From Isoetes taiwanensis (taxonomy: Eukaryota > Streptophyta > Lycopodiopsida > Isoetales > Isoetaceae): a DNA stretch of 64,000 nucleotides. Below, in pieces: positions 48,142 to 59,737 of the stretch. Below the pieces are notes generated by a model. The model worked only from the letters and a program-made list of their open reading frames with translations. It was not told the DNA's origin and did not search any database. The position numbers were made by a program, and so were the translations under genes. The stretch covers positions 18,646,089 to 18,710,088 of the forward strand of contig JAJEKV010000005.1 of the NCBI GenBank assembly GCA_021234155.1. Reading direction: 5' to 3'. Position 1 is the stretch's first letter. Each line of letters opens with the position of its first letter.

Positions 48142-51077
48142 CTTTATCAGGAGTTGGAGAGGATTCGGGCGCAGCCTTCTGATGGCATTAGGGAGAATGC
48201 AGTGTTGCAGCGTATTGTTGCTCTGGGGCAGGTTAAAGTGCGGGAGGCACGTGTGAAGGAGGCCCTTACCTGGTTGAAGGAGGGGGATACAAGTTCGTCG
48301 GTGTTCTTCAGAGCAGCTAGGCAGCGGCGATATGCAGCATCTATGGCATCCCTTGCTTTGCCTGATGGCCGGACTTTGGAGGATCCTGCTGATTTGCAGA
48401 GGTATGTGCATGCCCATTTCTCAGGGTTTTTCGCACAGCACACTCTTCCCTATGAGCAGGGGAGATGAGCTTGTTTTGGGGGCCGTTAAGCCATCTATTA
48501 CGCCTCACAAAGTGAGAGCTTGGAGCGAGGAGCTCTCCGAGGAGAGGATTTAGCTGCGGCATGTATGTATGCGTGGCCAAGGATAAATGTCCCGGGCTGG
48601 ATGGCATCTCGTGGAGTTCTTTCGGACTTATTGGAAGTGGGGCTGGTGAGTGGTGTACCTGTGTGTATCTTGAGTTGCTACAATCTTCTCAAATGGATAG
48701 GATCTTGAATACCGCATGCATTTCCTTGATTCCTAAGGTTAAGCAGCCTTCTACTATTAATGATTGGAGGCCTATCTCCTTGTTGTCCTCTGTGTATAAG
48801 ATTATTGTGAAAGCCCTGGCAGAGAAGTTGAAGCCGGTGTTGACTTCTTCCATTAGTAAGGTGCAGTCTGGGTTTGTCCCTGGGAGGAACATTTTGACTA
48901 ATGTTGCCGCAGCTTATGAGGGCCTTTATTGGGCCAGAAGAACAGGTCAAGGCATTGCCTATCTTAAGCTTGACTTTGCCAAAGCTTATGATAGTGTCCG
49001 TTGGGAGTTCTTGTCTGCCATGATGTTAGCATTGGGCTGTGGTCCACGCTTTACAGAGACAGTCATGAAGCTGCATAGGTCAGCACGGGCTACGGTGGTG
49101 TGCCAGGGTGAACCCTCCGCCTTTTTCTCCTTAGGCAGAGGGGTGCGTCAGGGGTGCCCTTTGGCGCCGTTTTTGTTTACGATTGTGGCGGAGGCATTGT
49201 CTCAGTTGTTTTTGGCTGCAGTGGAGGAGGGAGTGGTGGATGGGCTTCGGATGCAGGATGGTAGCCAGCAGATTATTAACCAGTTTGCCGATGACACTTT
49301 CCTCTTCTTGGTGGCAGAAGAGAGGAATTTGCGGAATGTGAAGGGTTTGTTGGATACTTTCTCCTTGGCCTCAGGCATTCTTCTGAATTGGGATAAGTGC
49401 TCCGCATTATGGGCCCAGCTGACTCCGCCTCCCCCTTGTTTGGCTCTATTCCCTTGGAAGGTGCTTCCAGGTAATGTGTGTACTAAGCTGCTGGGTATTC
49501 CCTTTGGAGGGGATGTTTCCATGGGGAGGATGTGGGATGAGATTTTGCAGGGGTTGCAGAAACACCTCAATTGGTGGAAGGGTAGCAAGTTGTCTATGGC
49601 AGGTAGGATCACTATTGCCAAGTCAGTACTTTGTAGCACTCATGTGTATACAGCATCTGCGATGCTAGCTCCTGAGGGTAAGATACAGGCTTTGGATAAG
49701 ATCGTTCGAAATTTTGTGTGGGGCGGGGATGATGAAGGGGCGGTTGTTAAAGTGGCTTGGTGGAAGTGTCTCCGCCCCCGGGAGGATGGGGGCTTGGCCA
49801 TTCTGGATTTGGCGCTGCATAGTAAGGTGTTGGTCTCCAAGTTTGTTTGGAGCATTCTGCAGGATGGAGCATCTTCTCCTGGTCTTGTGGTTGTTGTTGC
49901 GATCACTTCGCCATTGTGTGGCATTTGGGAAGCCGCCTCGTGCATGTGGAGTTGCCCAGGCAATGTTGTATGGTCTCCGCCTTTCCCACATGCATCCCCC
50001 TTTCTCCACGGGAGTGTTGGGGGCTTGGGATCATGTGCGTGTGCTCTTCCGGCTAGATTATGCCTCGGTTTATCACCACTCTTCACCTTTCTTGTGGGTT
50101 CCTTTACCCCTAGCACTTGCCCTTCTGTTCTTGTGCATGCTTTCGGGGCATGCTCTGACGCAGGCCCGTTGGAGGCGAAGTTCTTTGTGCTCACCTTGGA
50201 GGATTGGTATTGGGGTGGTCAGCTAGCTTCGGGGAGTTCTTTCGAGCTCGCTTTTCGCCGAGGGGCGTGGACAGGGGCTATCACGGGAGCACGTGGCGGG
50301 GAGTATTCCGCTACACATACCTATAGTCCCTCGGGATGATGTGGTGGGTGCAGGGTTTGGAAGGTTCATCCAGGATGTTGTGTCTTCTTGCTTTGTGCGG
50401 TCTTCTTAGGGTCGGCTATTCATGACACACCGCCCCCTTCGGGCAAGTGGTCTCTGCAGCCTTAGGGTTCTCGATGGCTTCGGTTTGGGCGTGGACATGG
50501 AGCTCACTTCCCCAATAGAAGGTTAGGTGATTATACGTGGCGGTGGTGCCACCAGATCGGGGTGAATGCCCTTGTGAGTCGGTTTAGGCCGGGTGTGAGC
50601 CCTCTCTGCCCTTGTTGTGGCCTTCATCGTGAGACTGTGGAGCATTGTCTGGTTTTATGCCCTCACTTGCAGGCTGCCTGGGATTGGGTTAGGGCTCTGT
50701 TTCAGGTGATATTGACTAGCCAACAATTGCTACTTCATGTGTATCCTGGTGCTTGGCCGCTCTTGCGGCAGCAAGCCTTGCATCTGTGCGTGGCTTGGTT
50801 GGTGTGGTTGATTTGGAAGCGGCGGCAAAGCTTTCTGGTGTTCCCGGGAGTAGTAGAGCGGAAGTTTGCCATTTGGCGAGACTTCTTGGGTATTGTAGAT
50901 GGTGATGGTCGGTTTGTACAGCAGTAGAGTTGCAGTTTTTCTGTGAGTATGTTGTGGAGTGTCGAGGTATCACTGTCTCTTTGGGGCAGTTCTCCTTCCT
51001 CCTCACTTGCTTTGTAACATTACCATTCTTTTAATATATTGATGACACAGTTCTTCAAAAAAAAAAAAAAAAAAAAA
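48142..51077 (+). mobile_element. 5'-truncated plant L1-type LINE
   Basis: A 2.94 kb LINE insertion with an A tail (about 51057-51077) and 16 bp target-site copies. It starts within ORF2 downstream of the endonuclease. The first part (48154-48468) is in a different frame from the main reverse transcriptase frame (48561-50339). Between them a third frame is used to 48553, so there are at least two frameshifts. The transcriptase shows LKLDFAKAYDSVRWEFL, the GVRQGCPLAPFLF stretch and the catalytic FADDT box. After about 49870 the frame slips again to about 50226. The reverse-transcriptase zinc-binding end (50562-50927) has PLCPCCGLHRETVEHCLVLC. Dead on arrival through truncation and since mutated; the perfect target-site copies suggest a moderately recent insertion. 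Confidence 0.95.
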
Positions 51078-51093
51078 CATTGGCTTGTTTGTG
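51078..51093 (+). repeat. LINE target-site duplication, right
   Basis: The second copy of ACATTGGCTTGTTTGT, directly after the A tail. Confidence 0.95.
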
Positions 51094-52504
51094 ACATTTG
51101 CGTTTCAAGCATTGATGGACTTGCTTTACTAATAATATGTCACTGGGTTTTCCTTATTCAATTTGGATTTAGTTGGGGGGTATTTGGCAATTGCTTATTA
51201 TACCTTATTAAAGTATTATATGTGTTCTCCTTTTGATCGACCTCCACTTTGATGAACCATTCACGTTCCTTACCACATCTGTTTAGCTTTGCTGTCCAAG
51301 CTTGATCTGTTTTTGATGTGTTCGATTTGTTTCATCACCACCCATTTCTACTACGCTGAACCAGACTTATAGCTATCTTAATATTCACCTTCGCTCTCCT
51401 ATTCTTGTTCCAAACCATTTCACAAACCTTATGAACCTCTTTGCTTGGGACTTCTATTTGATGCCCATCTCATTTTTCTTCTTGACCTTTCTCTTGACTT
51501 TGCGCTAATATGTCTGGCACCTCTAACTTTAACTCATCCCTCATTTTTTTGTCAATACTGCTTATACAATTTGTTAGTTTCGCCTATATTTGATCAATCT
51601 CTGGTCGGGCATTTCACATCAAATGAGTCTAACTTAGCCATGTTATTGTTTTCGTCATACTTCTTGTGTTCGAGCTTATATTCATGGGTTCTTAACCTTC
51701 TTCTTGACTTGTGCTCCCGTGTCTGCGACCTCTACCTTAACCTCGTTCCTCACTCTGTTAGCAGCAATACGAGGGCACTCATAATGTTGTTCGTGCCCAT
51801 AGTCATAGGCATGGTTGCTGGCGATCTTCCTCTTCCAACTGCTGCAACGGCCCAACATCACTTGTCATCCGGTTGACCTTCTTGCCTTACACCTTATCCT
51901 TGCACTCTCGGCTTCCATCTCTTCTATATTCTTCGCCTTACCTTCAATATAGACTTTCCATTTTCCTCCTCATGCGCCAATAGTTGTTTATCATTCTCTT
52001 GCCTTGAACCTCTTTGTTGTTTGACCCATGATGTTTTTAGCTCGCAGTAATACGAGGGCCTGCATGATGTTGTTCGTGCACATAGTCACAGGCATCGTTG
52101 TTGGCCGTCTTCCTCTTCCGTCGGCAATAACTGTCCGGGGAGTTCCACGTGTTGATGTTCGTATTCACAGCAGCTGGTGGTCATCATGCTCTCCCTCTCG
52201 CTATGTGGTTTGTGACGTTGCTTGACATTTAGATATTTTTCCGTCGGCTGGGCTTGTAGATAAGGAAATTCTCTGGTGATCGGCCGGTTTTTGTGTTCTT
52301 TACGAGTCTTTCCTAGAATGGCATCGATCCAAGCATTCGGATCGTTATTCTGGGACGGGACGAGCAGCTATATATGTGCTCGTCATTCTTGTGGCTAGTT
52401 ATCGGTGTCTTCTCACAGTAGCATCTCTTTCCTTGTCCATTGCTTCCCACCCTACCCCCCCTTATATATGTTGCTTTGGGTTCGTCTATTTTTTATATGT
52501 TTCT
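51094..52504. other. Gene-free stretch with an internal duplication
   Basis: No recognisable gene. A roughly 80 bp segment at 51762-51840 recurs at 52044-52122 (AATACGAGGGC, ATGTTGTTCGTGC, CTTCCTCTTCC in order). Weaker similarity extends upstream (51480-51540 against 51700-51750). Open frames on the plus strand are Leu/Ser/Phe-rich and look non-coding. Confidence 0.55.
52280..52325 (+). repeat. 44 bp direct repeat, first copy
   Basis: ATCGGCCGGTTTTTGTGTTC and the following bases recur at 53114-53158 with few changes, 835 bp downstream. The second copy ends where the foldback modules begin. Confidence 0.7.
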
Positions 52505-52514
52505 GTTCAGTACT

Positions 52515-52672
52515 GACCACCCATTGGGTGATGCTTTTTTCCACCCGATGGCTGATGCAAATTATTTTCCACCCACTGGGTGATGCTATCTATATATTTT
52601 TCCACCCGTTGGGTGATGCTAGATGATTTCCACCCGTTGGTAATGTTATTTTTTCTTTTTCCACCGCTCGAT
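52515..52672. repeat. Palindromic CACCCGTTGGGTG minisatellite
   Basis: About six irregularly spaced units built on TTTCCACCC(G/A)(T/C)TGGGTGATGCT, each with a self-complementary CACCC...GGGTG core. T-rich spacers of variable length separate them, so each unit could form a small hairpin. Confidence 0.8.
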
Positions 52673-52911
52673 GCTGTTTTCTTTTTCTATATATGTTTGT
52701 TTACGATTTCTAACAGCTAATGTGTGTTTTTTGCTTTTTGGGGGCTATTTTCTTGGGGGTGCTCGCCTGCCATGGCATATTTAACGGGTACTTTCTAGGC
52801 ATTTCTCCTTTTTCAGGTTTCACACATTCCATGGCGTTGATGCGCATCTTGGCTGGCTTCACCAATTTTCTACCTTGCTCTTCAGGGCATCCTCGAGACT
52901 GTTGACGACCA

Positions 52912-54683
52912 TTTCTCATTAGGGTTTTTCTCAAAAACCTGAAAGGGCGGGGTTTTTTATCCTGATGAGAAGTTGTCGCCATTGTCCTCTCTCCTGCCCT
53001 GGCATATTTTCTTATTTCATTTATGGGATAGGTAGATATTGTTCCTATGGTCAGCGCCCCATTCAGATTTTCCCACACATTGTATACTGCTGCTATGATG
53101 AATGACAAGTCTATCGGCCGGTTTTTGTGTTCTTTGCAAGTCCCTTCCCAGAATGTGATTTTAGTGGAGATACACAAATGTGGCTAGCATTGCGAGTCAT
53201 GTTGTGATTTTAATGGAGATGTCCAGATGTGGCTTTCTTTCAGATTGTGTTCTCTCTCTTCTTCTTGCCTCATCTGGGCATCTCCACTGAAAGCACAACA
53301 TGAGTCACAAAAGAACACCACATCTGGGCATCTCCACTAAAAGATCAACATGAGTCACAATGCAACAATGACACATCTGGGCATCTCCACTAAAAATACA
53401 AGATGAGTCACAATGCCAAATGCTATAAGAGTACATCAAATGCTGTGAAAGTATAACCACTATATTCGGGATTAAAAAACCTCGTCCTTTTGGGTTTTTG
53501 AGAAAAAACCTGATGATAATAGAAATACTAATCAAAGATCGGGTTCTAAACAAGGCTTGAACAAATGTGATAATCCTGATCCTTTGACTCTTAGATTTGT
53601 CTCGCAACTATGATTGATTCTCCTACAACAAAGTGATAGAGCAGGCCTGCAACCTGCACATGAAGTGTGAGTGTTACATCAACCACATATATATGAGAAC
53701 CACACAACCAAACGCCTGGCATATAGTTGACAATCTCCAATTGTCCACTGACTCAAGTGCCATAATCTCACAATCAATTAGGCACAAGGGCCTCTTATGG
53801 CCAACTATACTAGGCACGAGGGCCTCCAATCTCACAATCAACCACTGGCACCCAGGGCACCAACTCATAACCATCCACTAGCACAGGGGCGCCATCATCA
53901 CCACTACTCAGCACAAGGGACAAAGGATTTTTTACAGGATCTTTTACAACATGCATATGAGCTACTATTGGGGTTGGGTTGGAAAATCAAGGCTGGCAAG
54001 TAGATGGACAAGGAGACACTGATGCGGGCATGTCCGCTAAAACAACATGACTCGTAATGCTACACCACATCATGAGAGCCACACATTAGCCACAATGCTA
54101 ATGCTGCTCGTGCCACAATGCTCCACCAAAACACAACATGAGTCACACACATTAGCCACAATGCAAATGCTGCTCGAGCCTCAATGCTCCACTAAAAATA
54201 CAACATGAGTCACAAAGCCCTCACACAGTCACAATGCCATAAAAAGAGCCACATATGAGCCCAAATGGTAATGCTGCTTGAGCCACAATGTTTTACTAAC
54301 ATCCTGCACAAAGAAAAATTCAGCCAAAGTAATGGATCAGAGGATCAAAGCCTCATTGATGAAATAGGTCCAAGTCTACACAATATTGAGATAGACTCAT
54401 ATGCGGAGTGGATGGGTGGGAAGTGATGGGCTAAGACAAAGAAAAATAGCCATGTTGATGAGGCGATGAGAAGGGAAAGGAACGAAGGGGTATAAAAGAA
54501 CGTGAGAAACTTTAACTTTCTAAACTTTGACAATTACATTTGTCTTCTTATCATTATACGGAGATAAATTAAATTGTTAAAATCAGCAAGCTATTTAAGA
54601 GAGACAAAGAAAGAGAGAGACCACAACTGAAAGAAAGTCACATCTGGGCATCTCCACTAAAATCACAACATGAGTCACAATGT
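52912..54683. repeat. Foldback-like repeat with inverted ends
   Basis: A 75 bp block at 53187-53262 (GCATTGCGAGTCATGTTGTG start) reappears inverted at 54611-54683 with about ten differences, enclosing about 1.5 kb. Just inside the left arm, three units of its outer part lie in the opposite orientation (53271-53310, 53319-53363, 53372-53416, core CATCTGGGCATCTCCACT). Another inverted pair, 52912-52965 and 53466-53520, shares TTTCTCAAAAACC, centring a larger palindrome near 53270. A minisatellite related to 42130-42380 occupies 54050-54300. I see no transposase. It behaves like a foldback or MITE-type DNA repeat, but the class is inferred. Confidence 0.6.
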
Positions 54684-54830
54684 TGAAAAACAAAGGCATC
54701 AGAGTCAAAGGCTAGTCGGAGGGGTAAAGGAAGCTAGGAGGAGAGCCAAAGCACTAGGGTGGTAGGACCTAAGGCCAAGGAATGGGAATCAAGCAGTTGC
54801 GGAAGGCTCTGTAGAGGGGAGGGAGAGTGT

Positions 54831-56334
54831 GACGTTCCATCATAATATACGGTGTAAATACTTATATTATATTGCCACGTCACTTATACATATCAACCCA
54901 ACAACATGAACACGGCAACCGTATAGAGTTATACCCTGAAATATGACCATTGGAACCATTAACATATGCCTATAACCATTGTCATATGGCAATAACCCTA
55001 AATGACCCTTTAGATGCCAACCCTAAAAGCGTCATAATAAAAGGAGCCTGGAACTCTAAAAGTGTCCCTTTCAGATTCGAGCCTCTAGAGCTCCCATTGC
55101 ACCTGCGACAGATCCATTCCGACCTGTCAGCATCTGTGGAGCTCGCTTTTTCAAGCAGATCGCCAAGTTCCGACCATCTCGAACCACCTCGATAGCATGG
55201 ACGCCATCCGAGGACTGGGAGCGAGCCAAGGATCTGGTATGCGATCGATCTGACGTGCAATGCCGACTTTCCAATTGGCATTGAGCCAAATTTGCATCTT
55301 TAGCAGACTTCTAAATCCCCAGATATTAGCCTCTAACGAACAAGCATAACCTTATAAGTTTAGGTAGATAGATTAAAAGTTATTCTGTGTTTTCAAGTTT
55401 ATTGAATGATGATGGTTTATCTCTGTGCGCACCTCGTGTATTGGGAAGGGGGTAGAGACCCAGGGCCTTTGTAGATGATGCTCCTAGAGTAACCTCCTTA
55501 GCACCTAGTAATTGCGGCCTGTGCATAGGAGCCCGCCTGGCTGTGGGTGGCGGGGTTAGACCGACTGATAAAAAGGACTTGTCCAGGTATAGTTGATCTC
55601 TCTGGTCCATAGCGACGGCCGAAGAACATTGTGGGCTAGGCCTGATATTTTGCCACTGAGTATGGGCTCGACAACTCCTAGGTGATGCATCGCCTCAGTG
55701 GGGTTCAAATTGTAGACGAGCAGTGGCTCTCTAGCTCGACTTAGTTGGCATGGATCTTCTGGAGGGGAGCAATTCCCTCCTGCCTCATTGGGACTGGGGA
55801 GATGCAATCCAGGAGTAGTCCCTCTGACTATGCACCCGGTAGGCTACGGTCACGACCCCAATACTTTTCTGTCTATCTGCAAAGTATCCACAGGAGGGGC
55901 GGATGGAGTGGACTACCCAACAGCTATGTTCTTATGCTAGCCCAATCCATTTGCCATGAATTCTGTTTGCATTGTCTTCTGGAGACCCAAGCCGTCAGTT
56001 GATCCCCATGAGTCTGAACCTTGGGTAAGATTTCATTTCTTTGTTGATGCTACTGATATTTGATGTTCTGATGTTATGTTATGGCGCGTCACCCTTCGAG
56101 ATGGATATGTATTTTATATGATGATATGTGCTTATGATTTATGCGCTTTTGCAGCTAGGTAGATCCCAAGGGAGATGGGACGAATGACACGTCTATTCTT
56201 TCCCGTCAAGTCTTGCCACCATCAAGAACCTGATGATAGATAGATGGCCTCATGTTGGAAAATATGCACTGACAGGAGGGATAAACTCCAGTTCTATACG
56301 TGCGAGGCATCATATACGAGCGAGGAATATTACA
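54831..56334 (+). repeat. LTR of about 1.5 kb
   Basis: It starts TGTGACGTTCC immediately after a purine-rich tract (54815-54830, GGGGAGGGAGAG) and ends ATATTACA immediately before a primer-site-like sequence. Its first 75 bases align with the truncated LTR start at 10072-10149 and 21263-21340. No matching second LTR lies in the window. Having a polypurine tract on one side and a primer site on the other is the arrangement of an LTR shared by two interiors. Confidence 0.6.
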
Positions 56335-56350
56335 ATAGTATCAGAGCCAT
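56335..56350 (+). promoter_or_regulatory. Primer binding site, tRNA-Met type
   Basis: ATAGTATCAGAGCC follows the LTR end directly and matches the common plant retroelement primer site TGGTATCAGAGC (initiator tRNA-Met 3' end) apart from its first bases. It supports the LTR border at 56334. Confidence 0.65.
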
Positions 56351-57650
56351 GACCTTGGTGGACCAAGATCGAGCACTTGCCATTTTTTAAGTAGCATTGA
56401 CAGTCTAGATCTTTAGTGTTGGAGTTAAAATCCTGAGCATGAACCTCGAATAATGCGGGAAATTGTTTTTCCTCCCATTGTAGTATAGAAGGTTAGATAG
56501 TATTATGTAAGAGCGTATACATTAAGTACAATAAGTTTAGAAAATGTTTACCAATAGAGACTTGACTACTCACGCCATGCGCTTGGGACTCTACTGAGAA
56601 TCCTAGTCGGCCTTCTGGCGCACGCTAGGCTAACTGGGCAATAAGGACTAGAGAGACGGGCAATAAAGATCCAAGCACCAACACTCAAATGGTTTGTCTT
56701 GAGGAATGGATAAAAAGGCTGGCATGGGTATCCAAACATAGTATACAAATGTAAAGTACACAAATATACAAGCGTATGTATCTAGAGCTCCTCGCCAACC
56801 GCTGGACGCCCTGCACGAGTATCAACAAAAACAACTGGGTGGTTTGGGGGGTTTAATTCAATGGTTCAATAACTTGAGGGCCTATGTCTTTAGCACCAAA
56901 GCATGTAATACTACGAGTTTGACCACATCATATCATAGAATTCCAAAAGAACTTAGGTCACCTAGAATATTTGGTCATCCCATCGATACCTATTATCCTC
57001 ATCAGATTTCAGCCTAATTGAAACTACGTAGGAGTCAGGCCAAGGATAACACTCTTCAAAATATTCCACTCGGAAGAAACAAACTTTTTGAAGATAGCCA
57101 ATGAAAGGGAATCTGCAGTCCAAATAATCAAAGGATAGGTAGACAACATTTTTTAAATGGAAGCATCATCAATACCTAGCTGAAACTATAACAAATACAT
57201 GGATGAATGCCAATGTCAATATCTGCGATCAATCATTATTTTCTGTGGCCTCTGGCATTTTCTAATTTCTCTGGCCCTGGATTTATAGCAGAGAGGATCT
57301 AATGGGTTAGGCTCATATCGCCTTGGATTTTGCAGAGGTGGAAGCGGAGGCCAGAATTGCAAGAAAGAAAATTAGAAGATAAACATACTATAAGGAAATT
57401 AGTAGCATCAAAAAAGGGCTCCAAACTTTGAACTAAAAAGCATGATTCTCCTATGGAGTACACAGTCCTTTAGATGGAAATGCTACAAATTCCTTTTTTA
57501 GTCCAAAGCTTACATAACATGGCATACAAATGGGGCAGAAGAAAACGGGGTGCTTATTAGTTTGGTTCGTCAACACACTCTCACATGTGTAACATGCAGA
57601 AAGCACAAAATCATATATACCTTCTTTCTGGTTTCCAATACGTGAATGTA
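56351..57650. other. Gene-free stretch
   Basis: After the primer site I find no gag-like or pol-like frame. The interior of the LTR element here is lost or not recognisable. Confidence 0.5.
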
Positions 57651-57689
57651 AAATGTTTTTCACAAGCCTCCGACATGAGATGTGGTTGC

Positions 57690-58200
57690 AATAGCTTGAC
57701 AATAAACTTGGTGAAGAAGCACTAGAATATTTTGAAGGAATGCAAATGGAAGATGTGACTTCAAATTCTTTTACCTCTATTTTCACTAGCCATAGGTAAA
57801 GGCCGAGCATAACTTGAGTTCTATATGGACAGGGAGGCAGATTGATTTAGAACAGCTCTTGATTGAGCATATGATTTGCATCTTTCAAATTGTTAGAAAA
57901 GAAGAAATTAAATTGGCTATGTTGGAAATGTGGACCAAATCACAACCGCCTACCAAAAAATGTAGAATAATTGTTTACAACGTGGTATATACTCCGGGGA
58001 ATTCATAATTGGATCACATGTATGAAAAGTGTAATATTTGTGTCCATATAATACATGTGATTCACTTGTAGAGGCATGCAGTATTTTTGTCCAGCTTCTA
58101 GCATAAGATGTGGTCCCATGGAGAGTGCATTGGAGGGCATCCTGAAATAGACTTGGTACAAAAGCACTAGAGATGTTTTGCAGGAATGCAATTAAAAAAC
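57690..58200 (+). pseudogene. Decayed PPR remnants
   Basis: At 57700-57790 a plus-strand frame reads EEALEYFEGMQMEDV, typical of the second helix of a PPR unit. At 58150-58200 a similar but shifted stretch (TTGGTACAAAAGCACTAGAG and on) repeats it, forming a 90 bp direct repeat about 430 bp apart. No continuous PPR array exists here; in-frame stops and frameshifts surround both. Confidence 0.35.
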
Positions 58201-58818
58201 GTCTCCAAGATGTTATTATCGTTGTCTAAAGCTTAACAGCCCCTCGCAAAGAACTTGCTAGAGTTTCCACATTACCAAAAGGCAAAAGAAAATCAATATT
58301 AGGAAAATAATCTGTGGCTAATATGCAATGTGAGGATGCTATCATATTTATGAAGAGTAATAAATGAGATTGCGCAAACAAAGAAAACCATAAAGATTTA
58401 GGAGAATACCTGGTCTAGAAAACCTAAATTCTTCAAAGGAAGATTGTTTGTCTGTAGATGGAAAAGGACCCTCAAGCTCCATTTTGCAAGCATGAATAGG
58501 TCTTCCGCATCTCCATCAAATTTCTTCTACCATAGCCCATCTGTGCAGCAGTCTACCGCCACCCGAGAGAGGATGTTATGCCTGAGACTTTGAACAGATG
58601 GAGTTTTCTTTGTCATAATTGAGAATAAAAATCGAAATACCAAACGGATACATACCTTTATAATTGATGTAGTGACTCACTTCTCCATCAGAGATCATCC
58701 GTATAAGAAGGGGTGATACAATTGCGAATAAAGCCAACGAAGCAAACACTCAAAAAAATGCTACCATATATCAGTACATGCACGTATTCAAAACTAGTTT
58801 GCAGCTTTTGGTGACAGA
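58201..58818. other. Gene-free stretch
   Basis: Nothing supported on either strand. It lies between the plus-strand PPR remnants and the minus-strand PPR pseudogene. Confidence 0.45.
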
Positions 58819-59610
58819 TCATAAAGTCTCTTGGTAAATTTTAGCGTGCTCCTCTTGCATGTCATCTACAAGACGTACAGCAAGAACACCTTCATCACAA
58901 TGATTATATCCTTCAACCCTACAAAAAGTAGCCTTCTCTGGCTTCAATATCTTGTCCTGCATCATTTTGAAGAGTTTTAAAGCAGTAATGCCTTCTCCAA
59001 CGTGAGCATACCCCGCAATTATTGCACCCCATGAAACGACATCTCGACTTTGCAATCGCAGGAACACAACATATGCTGCTTCAATATTTAAACATTTCCC
59101 ATACATATCAATAATAGAGATTGCCAAGATAATATCTGTTGAAAATCCACTATCAAATATCTCGTTATGAATAAGCTTATCTTGGTTTATAGCTCCTATG
59201 TTGCCACATGCCTATCTTGGTAGCCTTATAATCTGGCCTGATCGCTTTCTGCTGCTGCATATTTTGAAACCAATCTAGTGCCACTAGGGCCTTTCATTAA
59301 ACCCCAATCATTAAACCCCAAGATAGAGCATTTTTGCTTGGCAATTGATCAAAAATATCCTGGGCCTCCTCCAAGCTCTGGCATTTACCGTATATATCAA
59401 TAAGGCAACTTCCTATGAAAGTGTCTTTCTGAAGTCCTGTTTCCAAAATGTGATGATGGATAATCCTTATCTCAATGAGATTTGATGCCACTATGCAAGC
59501 CTTAAGTGCCGCACTGTATGCATACTTGTCATACTTTGTCTCTAACATTTGCATTCTATGGTACAATTCAAGAGCTTGTAACCCAAACCATGGCACCATC
59601 ATCGCAGAGA
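58819..59610 (-). pseudogene. Broken PPR protein gene
   Basis: The minus strand has two PPR pieces. 59602-59297 (101 residues) reads ALELYHRMQMLETKYDKYAY, then GSCLIDIYGKCQSLEEAQDI and NALSWGLMIG. 59127-58819 (102 residues) reads SIIDMYGKCLNIEAAYVVF and RDVVSWGAIIAGYAHVGEG. These are P, L and S-type units of a plant organelle PPR protein. The pieces are out of frame with each other, 59128-59296 lacks a clean frame, and only about five units remain of the usual ten or more. The start lies within an A/T-rich junction near 59610. A functional copy would act in organelle RNA editing or processing; this one looks dead. Confidence 0.75.
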
Positions 59611-59690
59611 AACGCTCTTGAGGAAAAACGCTTACGTCTAACGTCCGAACCCCACAAAGAGAAGCGAAAAAAAAACCAAAGAGTCTAAAG

Positions 59691-59729
59691 TACGTTTGAT
59701 GAAGAACTAGCTTTGCTTCATCAAACGTA
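59691..59729. repeat. Perfect 14 bp stem-loop
   Basis: TACGTTTGATGAAG (59691-59704) and CTTCATCAAACGTA (59716-59729) are perfectly complementary around an 11-base loop. The hairpin sits exactly between the PPR pseudogene and the LINE fragment. It lacks the T run of a Pol III terminator on its 3' side. Confidence 0.85.
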
Positions 59730-59737
59730 AATGGGGG

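Noticed and set aside
49202-50194. Long minus-strand frames opposite the LINE
   Set aside because: The plus strand carries clear reverse transcriptase motifs; these are shadows.
53271-53416. Regularly repeated units resembling a CRISPR array
   Set aside because: The spacers are repeat-derived, units occur in both orientations, and the window is plant nuclear DNA.
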